Source: Chryseobacterium sp. ISL-6
Lineage (GTDB): Bacteria; Bacteroidota; Bacteroidia; Flavobacteriales; Weeksellaceae
Direction: 5' to 3'
Assembly: GCF_018613715.1 (NCBI RefSeq)
Contig: NZ_JAGGPT010000007.1
Coordinates: 186,001 to 250,000 of the forward strand
Length of the DNA stretch: 64,000 nt
This document shows, piece after piece, positions 57,871 through 64,000 of this stretch. How positions within the stretch are numbered: position 1 is the first letter of the stretch; the number at the start of each line of letters is the position of its first letter. The notes below the pieces were generated by a model. The model did not search any database, was not told the DNA's origin, and saw only the letters and a program-made list of their open reading frames with translations. The position numbers and the translations under genes are program-made.

Positions 57871-58917
57871 TTATTGCAATTCTTTCATGTATACCAACTG
57901 ATAATTTGGCAGAAGTTCAGGATGGAAAATCTTAATATAATCTTTAAGAACCCAATCTGCACGTACTACACCACTTTCAAAGAAATCGTTGGCCTTTTGT
58001 TTTTCTCTTCCGGAAATACTATAGATCTTCCCTTTTGTGAATACTCCTAATTTCCCATAGAAAGGATTCATGTTCAGCATTTCTTTTTTAGAAGTATGAT
58101 TTCCGGCATTTACCCAATACTGAACTTTATCTGACTTTGCGAAAACCTCTTCAAAAGTCATAGAAACAGCTTTCTCTTCTTTGTTATCTTTCAAAATATA
58201 TTCTGCATTGGCATCTGAAAGATAATTCGCAACAAATGTTTTACCGCCTGACAAATACCATACATCACCATACATTTCATTGGTTAGAACAAGTGGCTTT
58301 TCCTTAGCCTTTAATGCAAGCTGTTTGAGTTCATTGTAATTCTTTTCGATTTCCTGATATTGAGCCTGGGCTTCTTTATCTTTTCCAAAAAACTTTCCAA
58401 AAACTTTTAGGTAAGCGGTTTTCTCAAGTGGTTTCTGCTCCAGATATTCATCAAAAAAGACAACCTGTATTCCGTTATTTTTCAATAATTGATAGGTATT
58501 TTCAAAACTGGCAATATAGTTTGTAAAAATCGCATCAGGTTTTAAAGAGATTATTTTTTCAACATCATATTTCTGGTCACTTCCTACATTCTGGATCTTT
58601 CCTTCTTTAATTAAACTTTGAATTTTTTCTGAATAAATATACTCAGGACTTGAAACTCCGATCACTAAATTTTCTGCGTTTAGCGCTGAAACATACCCTA
58701 TCAAACTTGCATTTAACAGGATCACTTTCTTAAAAGGAACCTGATTGGTCTTAAAATCATAGGTGTAATTTCCCGATTTTACGTGCAATCCATTAGCTTC
58801 ATCCTTGTACTGAAGCCTTTTTGAGATCACATTCCAATCATTAGACGATATTTTTTGTTCTCTTTTACAGCAAATTAGAGTACAAAACACAAATAATAGT
58901 AAAATTCTTAGTTTCAT
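57871..58917 (-). CDS. ABC-type metal-chelate/cobalamin-like substrate-binding lipoprotein
   Basis: A 348-residue lipoprotein (signal ending FVFCTLICC; the second Cys begins KREQK). It has the class III (BtuF/FhuD/FecB-like) two-lobe fold: VILLNASLIGYVSALNAENLVIG, then SDQKYDVEKIISLKPDAIF, a helical linker around 190-210, and NPFYGKLGVFTKGKIYSISG near the end. It would bring a siderophore, haem or corrinoid to an ABC importer in the inner membrane, but no permease or ATPase gene is adjacent. The ligand is not predictable. It is divergent from tRNA-Arg. Confidence 0.88.
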   Translation of the reverse strand: MKLRILLLFVFCTLICCKREQKISSNDWNVISKRLQYKDEANGLHVKSGNYTYDFKTNQVPFKKVILLNASLIGYVSALNAENLVIGVSSPEYIYSEKIQSLIKEGKIQNVGSDQKYDVEKIISLKPDAIFTNYIASFENTYQLLKNNGIQVVFFDEYLEQKPLEKTAYLKVFGKFFGKDKEAQAQYQEIEKNYNELKQLALKAKEKPLVLTNEMYGDVWYLSGGKTFVANYLSDANAEYILKDNKEEKAVSMTFEEVFAKSDKVQYWVNAGNHTSKKEMLNMNPFYGKLGVFTKGKIYSISGREKQKANDFFESGVVRADWVLKDYIKIFHPELLPNYQLVYMKELQ

Positions 58918-58941
58918 ATTTCAAAGAAAAGAAAAAAGTGT

Positions 58942-58949
58942 TATATTTG
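58942..58949 (+). promoter_or_regulatory. tRNA-Arg -7 promoter element
   Basis: TATATTTG, a full TAnnTTTG match, ends 15 bp before the first base of the tRNA. Confidence 0.65.
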
Positions 58950-58964
58950 CAAACCTTTAAGAAA

Positions 58965-59038
58965 GGCCTCGTGGCGCAACTGAATAGCGCATCTGATTAC
59001 GGCTCAGAAGGTTACAGGTTTGAATCCTGTCGAGGTCA
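58965..59038 (+). tRNA. tRNA-Arg (anticodon ACG)
   Basis: Seventy-four bases fold into a full cloverleaf. The acceptor is GGCCTCG with CGAGGTC (one G-U pair) and discriminator A; the D stem is GCGC/GCGC; the anticodon stem is TCTGA/TCAGA around loop TTACGGC with anticodon ACG; the variable loop has 5 nt; and the T stem is ACAGG/CCTGT around TTTGAAT. CCA is not encoded. The ACG anticodon is normally edited to ICG to read CGU/CGC/CGA. A -7 element precedes it and a strong terminator follows directly. Confidence 0.97.
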
Positions 59039-59040
59039 CT

Positions 59041-59077
59041 AAAACGGCAAATATCTAAGATATTTGCCGTTTTTTAT
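59041..59077 (+). terminator. tRNA-Arg terminator
   Basis: A 15-bp perfect stem (AAAACGGCAAATATC and complement) with a 3-nt loop starts 2 bp after the tRNA and ends in a six-T run. The stretch 59078-59308 beyond it shows no gene I can support. Confidence 0.92.
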
Positions 59078-59308
59078 TTCTTAATTCTTTCAAGTTTGCG
59101 GAAAGCGTTTTTTCCAGGGTGATAACAGGATCAGGTAAACACAGTGCTTACTTTTTTGAATATTTAAATTTGCTTTTCGTGTTAAATATAAGTAATCGTC
59201 TTTCTTTCAACCTTAAAAGAATCAGACTCTGAATTTCACAAAATTAAATAAACATTGCCTTCAAATTATCTATGCATAAATTAGAGTTTCAAAGAAAATA
59301 AAAACTAC

Positions 59309-59980
59309 TTATGTTTTTCTAATTGTATTCCGTGTAAGATAGATATAATTAAACATGCAAAATGTGGCTACCGCCCCAAAAGTATGCCATAAAAAGTGTG
59401 TTCCGAAACTCAACCATTCCCATTTATCAACGATGCGGAAAGTGAGTGCGAGAGTAAACGACAATAAAGCAAAGCCTACCCATTTACCTGCTTTCCACCT
59501 GGTATAGATTAAATAACTTAATACCGAAAAAAGCACAAATGAAGCCATGATTGCATAGTTTACGTTGATAAAGAGAGAAGTATTATCTACCAAAATCCAA
59601 TTTCTCAAAGCAAACATAAGTAACAGATATACAAGAACCATTAAAACAGCATAGTACCATCTGATGCTCTGAGCTACAAAATAAAATCCGGCAGATAAAC
59701 AGAGCAACATAATGGGCATCCAATCCATCATGATAAATACCGGCCATTGTCTGAATGAATGGTAAACAGTTCCCCCTATGGCACCAACATATAATAAAAC
59801 TAAGCAGTAGGTTAAAAAAGGATATTCTTTAAAATTACCCTTCATTTTAAGGGTCCAAAAAATGGCTATGGCTAAAAATAATAGAGCAGTTATTGCATTT
59901 AACGGCTCAGGGAAAAACTGAGCCATATCTGTTTCTTTATATAACATGCCTCCGTCCGGAGGTATTGGGTTTATCGGCAT
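59309..59980 (-). CDS. CREST-superfamily membrane hydrolase (alkaline-ceramidase-like)
   Basis: A 223-residue protein with seven hydrophobic helices. The CREST signature is complete: Glu25 and Asn28 in FPEPLNAITALLF, H74-S75 in GTVYHSF, D86 in IMMDWMPI and H195/H199 in FGTHFLWHTFGAVA. In alkaline ceramidases and adiponectin receptors these residues bind zinc and support amide hydrolysis inside the membrane. The substrate is not known; sphingolipids occur in some Bacteroidota, so a ceramide-like or other lipid amide is possible. It is monocistronic. Confidence 0.83.
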   Translation of the reverse strand: MPINPIPPDGGMLYKETDMAQFFPEPLNAITALLFLAIAIFWTLKMKGNFKEYPFLTYCLVLLYVGAIGGTVYHSFRQWPVFIMMDWMPIMLLCLSAGFYFVAQSIRWYYAVLMVLVYLLLMFALRNWILVDNTSLFINVNYAIMASFVLFSVLSYLIYTRWKAGKWVGFALLSFTLALTFRIVDKWEWLSFGTHFLWHTFGAVATFCMFNYIYLTRNTIRKT

Positions 59981-60451
59981 TGTCTTTTTTTATATTATAT
60001 TTCCAGGCATGCTTTAGAGTACAAAATACAAACACAAGCCGTTTTTTTAAACATTCGTAAACATTATACTACTATACTTCTTCTAAATATAGAAAAAATT
60101 ATGGTATTATATACCTGGATGTGCCCGATCGTATTTTATAAAAATGTTAATTCTACTTCTTATACCAATAAACCAGATTGATTATTTTTTGATTCAGTTT
60201 GAAATTATTTTTTGATTAAAAAGATAAACGCAAAGTTCATTAATAATTCCGCTTTATTTTAAGGAGCAAAGTGATGCGACTTTGTCGCTGATGAAGCGGT
60301 ATGCATATACATACGCTTCGATGAATCAACTTCGTTGATTCTATTCTTTGCTTTCTTACCATCAACAGTTTCAAAAATAAAAACTTTGCGTCAGAAAAAC
60401 GCTTCATCTGTATCAAATACTCCCAACCATTTATTTAGCTGCTCAACCTTC
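59981..60451. other. 471-bp non-coding stretch, AT-rich then structured
   Basis: No gene is supported here. The left half is AT-rich and holds a 14-bp direct repeat (ATTATTTTTTGATT at 60182 and 60205). The right half is the branched inverted-repeat element at 60229-60392, followed by a short stretch up to the stop of the 181-residue gene. Confidence 0.6.
60229..60392. repeat. Multibranched inverted-repeat element
   Basis: Nested pairing is visible over 164 bp. The outer stem is ACGCAAAGTT (60229-60238) with AACTTTGCGT (60383-60392). The second stem is AGCAAAG (60266-60272) with CTTTGCT (60347-60353). Inside it are three hairpins: GCGAC-ttt-GTCGC (60277-60289); GAAGC(g)GTATG with CATACGCTTC (60294-60320, one bulge); and GAATCAAC-ttc-GTTGATTC (60324-60342). 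It could be a dispersed palindromic element, a structured RNA or a non-autonomous mobile element. Strand cannot be assigned. Confidence 0.75.
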
Positions 60452-60997
60452 TTATCCTGAATTGGTATCAGCCATCTTCTTTTCTCTCCTTCTTTGAAAA
60501 ATGAGGTGTGCCGCATCCAGCATTTTAACCGTATGGATGTAGGGCATAACCATATTTCTTTCCGGTAGGTTTTCATAAACGCCCATTGAGAAATAGGCAA
60601 TTCCAGACATAAAATAATCAAATTCTTTGATGCTGTATTCTCTGAATGCTGTTTTGAAAACCAGCAGCGGATTCCGGTATTCCTTCTCCGAAAGCAAACC
60701 AAGAACCAACGGGGAAATCTTTTCCGGCCGGGTATCGACCGTCCATTGCCTTTCCTTCAGCATGATGAGATATCCTGCCCGGATCAACGACCTCATCGAC
60801 TGGTGAAACTGGAAGATCACCGCCGGATCTTCATTGATCCAGCTATTTCTCTTTACCGCATAATTCATAATATTACTGAGCCTTTCTTTGGAAACATCCA
60901 GCTCATTGAACTGAAAGAACGTTTCCATCAACTGCAATCCGGAGTGCTTCTTGCCTGCCCTAAACCGGGGAGCAAAATCTGTTTTTATCTTTTTCAT
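60452..60997 (-). CDS. Protein of unknown function, unusually GC-rich for the window
   Basis: A 181-residue, probably cytosolic, helical protein, beginning MKKIKTDFAPRFRAGKKHSG. No signal peptide or membrane segment is seen. Helix-rich segments include PAVIFQFHQSMRSLIRAGYL, LVLGLLSEKEYRNPLLVFK and PYIHTVKMLDAAHLIFQRR. I recall similar-looking proteins as a multi-copy family in Chryseobacterium, but cannot confirm that. By eye its GC content is in the mid-40s percent against the low-to-mid 30s around it, suggesting separate origin. A +1 frame continuation at its 3' end (to 60391) also reads like protein, so the true C-terminus may be longer or frameshifted. Confidence 0.7.
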   Translation of the reverse strand: MKKIKTDFAPRFRAGKKHSGLQLMETFFQFNELDVSKERLSNIMNYAVKRNSWINEDPAVIFQFHQSMRSLIRAGYLIMLKERQWTVDTRPEKISPLVLGLLSEKEYRNPLLVFKTAFREYSIKEFDYFMSGIAYFSMGVYENLPERNMVMPYIHTVKMLDAAHLIFQRRREKKMADTNSG

Positions 60998-61033
60998 TGT
61001 TTGTATTTTTTATAAATGTAGTAAAAGAATTTC

Positions 61034-61057
61034 AATCACGGTCGATCGACCGTGATT
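61034..61057. promoter_or_regulatory. Perfect 24-bp palindrome in a divergent gap
   Basis: The 24 bases are exactly self-complementary, centred on TCGATCGA with arms beginning AATCACGG. The palindrome lies in the 91-bp gap between the 181-residue gene (start 60997, minus) and the XRE-type regulator (start 61089, plus), 32 bp before the regulator's ATG. It could be an operator for that regulator. A plus-strand T-run after it also allows a terminator reading, but no plus-strand gene lies upstream to need one. Confidence 0.6.
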
Positions 61058-61088
61058 TTTTATTATTTAATTACTTCATTTGTTTTCT

Positions 61089-61322
61089 ATGACAGATATA
61101 AACGAAAAAATTTGTTTATACATTACAAAAAAATGGTTGATACCTTGGCTTCAAGAAGGCAAGTCACAAAATTCTTTTGCCAAAAATCATGGCGTAGAAG
61201 AAAGTACCATTAGAAAAATTAAAAGTGAAGAAACTTACAGAGTACCAGTCGAAACACTTTTTAAAATATGTGAAGCAAGAAAAATTAGTTTATCTGATTT
61301 CTTTAAACTTATAAATGAATAA
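61089..61322 (+). CDS. Small XRE/Cro-type helix-turn-helix regulator
   Basis: A 77-residue protein from the ATG at 61089; an in-frame TTG at 61080 is a weaker choice. The Cro/CI-type HTH spans about residues 20-75: EGKSQNSFAKNHGVEESTIR (helices 2 and 3), then KIKSEETYRVPVETLFKICEA and RKISLSDFFKLINE, the usual final helices of XRE proteins. It should bind DNA as a dimer and is well placed to bind the palindrome just upstream. A terminator overlaps its stop codon. Such stand-alone regulators often sit at the edge of accessory or defence modules; that is context, not proof. Confidence 0.85.
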   Translation: MTDINEKICLYITKKWLIPWLQEGKSQNSFAKNHGVEESTIRKIKSEETYRVPVETLFKICEARKISLSDFFKLINE

Positions 61323-61349
61323 TCCTGACGAGAGTTGGGATTTTTTTTT
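61321..61349 (+). terminator. Terminator of the XRE regulator gene
   Basis: AATCCTGAC and GTTGGGATT form a 9-bp stem with two G-U pairs and a GAGA loop, followed by a seven-T run. The hairpin begins within the stop codon. Confidence 0.75.
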
Positions 61350-61467
61350 GCCGAAAATTTTCTGTAAAATTTTTAAGTAATCCGTAGAAATACTGAATTA
61401 AAATTTGGAAGTGCTTTTTATTTTTGTTGTTTACGGAAAGCCGTAATTATCTTATATGTTGCATTAC

Positions 61468-61475
61468 TAAATTTG
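61468..61475 (+). promoter_or_regulatory. -7 element of the 95-residue gene
   Basis: TAAATTTG fits TAnnTTTG, 16 bp before the ATG at 61492. A small TACGG/CCGTA hairpin (61432-61445) lies upstream of it. Confidence 0.5.
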
Positions 61476-61491
61476 TTAAAAATATGATCTT

Positions 61492-61779
61492 ATGAACTAT
61501 CAAAAATCTCAAATGGTCTATTCAGACTATAAATGGTCGGCAAGAGCTGATCATGATAATCCAAAATTTATAGGGGCACAAGATGCTACTATGCTAAATA
61601 GAGAGGAAGGTTATGAAATGCTATATTTTATAAACAGTTTGGCTTTAACCTGGAGTTGGAATGATAATCTATCTTCACTTCAAAAATTAGAACGTATAAT
61701 CAGAGTTGAAGTACCGACTAATATTCGAACGCATGTAGGAATTAAAAATTGGATAGAACAAAATTATAAGGAAATCTAG
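61492..61779 (+). CDS. Small protein of unknown function
   Basis: A 95-residue cytosolic protein with no signal or membrane helix: MNYQKSQMVYSDYKWSARAD at the start, a central LNREEGYEMLYFINSLALTW, and a tail VEVPTNIRTHVGIKNWIEQN. It is rich in aromatic residues and looks like a compact alpha/beta fold. No family is recognised. It has its own -7 element, is very AT-rich, and lies between the XRE regulator and the 602-residue gene, 195 bp before the latter. Confidence 0.7.
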   Translation: MNYQKSQMVYSDYKWSARADHDNPKFIGAQDATMLNREEGYEMLYFINSLALTWSWNDNLSSLQKLERIIRVEVPTNIRTHVGIKNWIEQNYKEI

Positions 61780-61974
61780 TATTTTCAGTTTACGCATAAT
61801 ATTAATAGAATCATAACTATAAAAATATTGATGAAAATTGAATGATTTATACTTTTAAATTTTATTTAATAAGAGCACTTCTGCTTACTAAAAGCTACAA
61901 TTTCAATCTTCAGTCTGTGTTTCGTTGATATACTCTTGGTATACATTATTTACAAAAAACTAAATCATAATCAA

Positions 61975-63783
61975 ATGACCGCCTCACAATTATTAGATAA
62001 CATAATTCTACATGACAATGCTTACTTCTATATTAAAGATAAATCAGGATTTCTTTCAAAAAGAATTATAAAAGAAACTTTTTCAGAGGCATCTATTGAT
62101 AAACATGGAAGGCCTTTACTAGAAATTGTCAAAGAACAAAAAACATTAAGCAATAGGAGTAAAATATTCTTTTCTATTTTAGTTTTTAAATATATAAAAA
62201 AACCTTCATTCACAGAAGAATTAATAACAAATTGGGAAGAAATAAAATTAGCATATATATGCATAATCGATTTTGAAGAGCATCTTGTTGTTGCTCGACG
62301 AAACATTTCCAAAATATCAGATTTTCTTAAGACATTTGAGCCATTGGATTACAACGTTATAACTTCTATATATTCACAAGATAGTACTTCTTTTGAAAAA
62401 CTAAGTATGAATAATATGAATATTTCTGACAGAGCAATTAGGCAAAAAAGCTTAGAATCCCCAGACTTAAAAGAGAATGTATCTAGTTTTGGATTACAAG
62501 GATATATTCTTAATACAGTAAGAGTAAGTAACGATGACGAGAAAATTGCTTTATCTGTAAATTCATCAAGAATTAATCAACTTGGTCCCAAAAACACGTT
62601 TGATGGATTTTTAATATGGTGTAATAACACTGTAGAAAAAATAAAAAATTATGTTCCAAAAACAAATTTTTTATCTTCTTTTGCAACATCAATAGATTAC
62701 TCAAAACACAAAGATGATTTAGTTCCAACGTCAATTCTTATTATATTAAGTAAAATTTACAAAGAATTTGAAGAGAATAAAATTAAAAAGTGCTTTTTTA
62801 GAATCAAAAAAAGGGATGAAATACTTGAAAGAAAAATTAACTTAATTCCAATTTTAAAACAATTTGAATATTTGTTAGAAATCGAAGAAACAGAGGGAGT
62901 ATATAAAATAAAAAATAATATTATTAACGATTTATCTTTATTTCTAAATAATAAATCTATAGCTCTTCGTTCAAAAAAACTATCTAACCTTTTTATTGAA
63001 TATGAAACAGATTTATGTTATCCTATTCTTTCAGTAATTAATTGGACTAGAAGTTACATAATCACATTTGATAACCCTGAATTCATTTATTGCAATAGAA
63101 AACTATTTAAAGATAGTCGCTTGCTAGGAAATTTAGATTCAATTTTAAAAATCTTCAAAGAAAATCCAGAACTTGAGAATGTTACTTCTGAAAAAGGAGA
63201 ATTTCAAATTGATTCCACAAATTTCGAAACTAATTCTGTATTTGGATTTGTTGAAAATACATTTAAAACCAGCTATGAATATTTTATATGTGATGATCTC
63301 TCTAAGGAATGGGCAGATCATATAGGTTTAAATGAAGAATCAATTGCATTTTACCACTCAAAGCATAAAAATTCAAATTTTTCAGCTTCTGATTTTCAAG
63401 ATATAATAGGTCAAGCATTAAAAAATTTAGGAAACTTATCTCCATCCGATGATCAATGGGAAATCAAAGAAAGGCTTTGGAACAATTTATACAAAAATGA
63501 TTCCGTAGAAACTCAAATATCTAGAATCAGAACAGGTCAAAACTCAAATGAAGCTATTTCATATTTCAAAAGAATAAAAAGCTATCCAAATATAAAAAAG
63601 CAAGTTCATATAGTTATAAACTTTATCTCTAAATCTGCTCTAGAAGATAGATTACATAAATTAAAAAATGGTGAATCTTTTAGTGAGAGAAATGAAGTTA
63701 TTCAAATTTTATGGTTTATTTCTTCTCTTATTTCAAGTTGCTTTGAAGCAAATACAGAAGTTTATATACATTGTAAACCGTAG
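61975..63783 (+). CDS. Large AT-rich protein of unknown function, possible defence protein
   Basis: A 602-residue protein from the ATG at 61975; an in-frame TTG at 61936 is rejected. No signal or membrane helix. The middle contains SMNNMNISDRAIRQKSLESP and SVNSSRINQLGPKNTFDGFL. The C-terminal region holds FICDDLSKEWADHIGLNEE, then IAFYHSKHKN and SASDFQDIIGQALKNLGNL, with Asp448 and a His461-Ser-Lys463 triplet. From memory, the CDD...EWADFIG...HxK...DxxxxxGQAxKNL pattern occurs at the end of large helicase- or nuclease-type proteins of defence islands. The D...(x)SK spacing could be a nuclease-like core, but I cannot verify either. The gene is among the most AT-rich in the window. Confidence 0.7.
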   Translation: MTASQLLDNIILHDNAYFYIKDKSGFLSKRIIKETFSEASIDKHGRPLLEIVKEQKTLSNRSKIFFSILVFKYIKKPSFTEELITNWEEIKLAYICIIDFEEHLVVARRNISKISDFLKTFEPLDYNVITSIYSQDSTSFEKLSMNNMNISDRAIRQKSLESPDLKENVSSFGLQGYILNTVRVSNDDEKIALSVNSSRINQLGPKNTFDGFLIWCNNTVEKIKNYVPKTNFLSSFATSIDYSKHKDDLVPTSILIILSKIYKEFEENKIKKCFFRIKKRDEILERKINLIPILKQFEYLLEIEETEGVYKIKNNIINDLSLFLNNKSIALRSKKLSNLFIEYETDLCYPILSVINWTRSYIITFDNPEFIYCNRKLFKDSRLLGNLDSILKIFKENPELENVTSEKGEFQIDSTNFETNSVFGFVENTFKTSYEYFICDDLSKEWADHIGLNEESIAFYHSKHKNSNFSASDFQDIIGQALKNLGNLSPSDDQWEIKERLWNNLYKNDSVETQISRIRTGQNSNEAISYFKRIKSYPNIKKQVHIVINFISKSALEDRLHKLKNGESFSERNEVIQILWFISSLISSCFEANTEVYIHCKP

Positions 63784-64000
63784 AACACATTTTCGATGTA
63801 AATTCCCCTGATCTCTGAAGCCTCCTGACTTTCAAACAAGTTTAAAGAAAATCATCTTATTTACTAGCTCAAACTCCGGAGACTTTTACAGCAGACTGCT
63901 GACAGTATCGATGTTGATAAAGAAACAAGTGGCAATTTCTTTATTCCCTTTCCATTACTGCTAATTGATGGCTCATCATGAGCTGATATCTTCGTAAGTA
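63784..64000. other. 217-bp window end without a supported gene
   Basis: Beyond the TAG of the 602-residue gene the base composition becomes more balanced. A plus-strand frame around 63870-63980 reads LRRLLQQTADSIDVDKETSG and beyond, but it has in-frame stops upstream and no start. It may be a remnant or the edge of a gene outside the window. No terminator is clear. Confidence 0.4.

Noticed and set aside
58965..59077. tRNA-Arg as an integration site
   Set aside because: I looked for a repeat of the tRNA 3' end in the following 5 kb and saw none, and no integrase gene is present in the window.
60182..60218. 14-bp direct repeat ATTATTTTTTGATT as target-site duplication
   Set aside because: The copies are only 9 bp apart in AT-rich sequence and do not flank any element.
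1..64000. CRISPR array or rRNA genes
   Set aside because: No regularly spaced direct repeats with unique spacers and no rRNA-like conserved sequence were seen.

Overview
The window looks like chromosome from a low-GC Flavobacteriales bacterium, most probably Chryseobacterium or a close relative. The grounds are: a TonB-dependent SusC/SusD pair, many lipoproteins with short lipoboxes, weak Shine-Dalgarno signals, and repeated -7 elements of the form TAnnTTTG, which is the Bacteroidota promoter consensus. Core proteins (PheT, DnaN, PurL, PurB, RecF) have flavobacterial character. The genus is inferred, not proven.

Layout. 1-6.7 kb: the tail of a 3-hydroxyacyl-CoA dehydrogenase, a GT-C-like membrane protein, a small acidic protein, a META-domain lipoprotein, pheT, dnaN and a DgkA-like kinase. 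6.9-9.3 kb: a lipoprotein/secreted-protein pair of unknown role, then a GGCT-like, an SGNH hydrolase and a barstar-like gene behind purL. The first eight codons of the barstar-like gene form a perfect palindrome. 9.3-19.4 kb: purL, a serine hydrolase fused to a glycogen-binding-like domain, a WG-repeat protein, purB, an S15 hydrolase and a small secreted protein. 19.5-28.5 kb: a compact polysaccharide utilization locus (susC-susD, PF10091 glucoamylase/GH144-like, esterase, GH3) that probably handles a beta-glucan, possibly beta-1,2-glucan.

28.8-46 kb: housekeeping and small stress-type genes (DUF4197, DUF493, ArsC-like, deoxynucleoside kinase), a tandem pair of glutaminyl-peptide cyclotransferases, VOC and SRPBCC proteins, a cation/proton antiporter, a bestrophin-like channel and a TolC/HlyD/ABC-2 permease operon. 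46.2-52.7 kb: ecotin and a 1968-residue alpha-2-macroglobulin, two broad protease inhibitors on one transcript; the macroglobulin has lost its thioester cysteine. 52.7-59.1 kb: a UbiA-like membrane protein, recF, a DciA-like (DUF721) gene, a SpecificRecomb membrane protein, mtgA, a metal-chelate binding lipoprotein and tRNA-Arg(ACG).

59.3-64 kb looks accessory. After a CREST-family membrane hydrolase comes a roughly 165-bp multibranched inverted-repeat element, a comparatively GC-rich gene of unknown function, a perfect 24-bp palindrome, an XRE-type regulator and two very AT-rich genes of unknown function, one of about 600 residues. This end is the best candidate for an undescribed system. 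No rRNA, CRISPR array, complete insertion sequence or integrase was seen. dnaN and recF lie 47 kb apart and no dnaA is present, so nothing here marks a replication origin.
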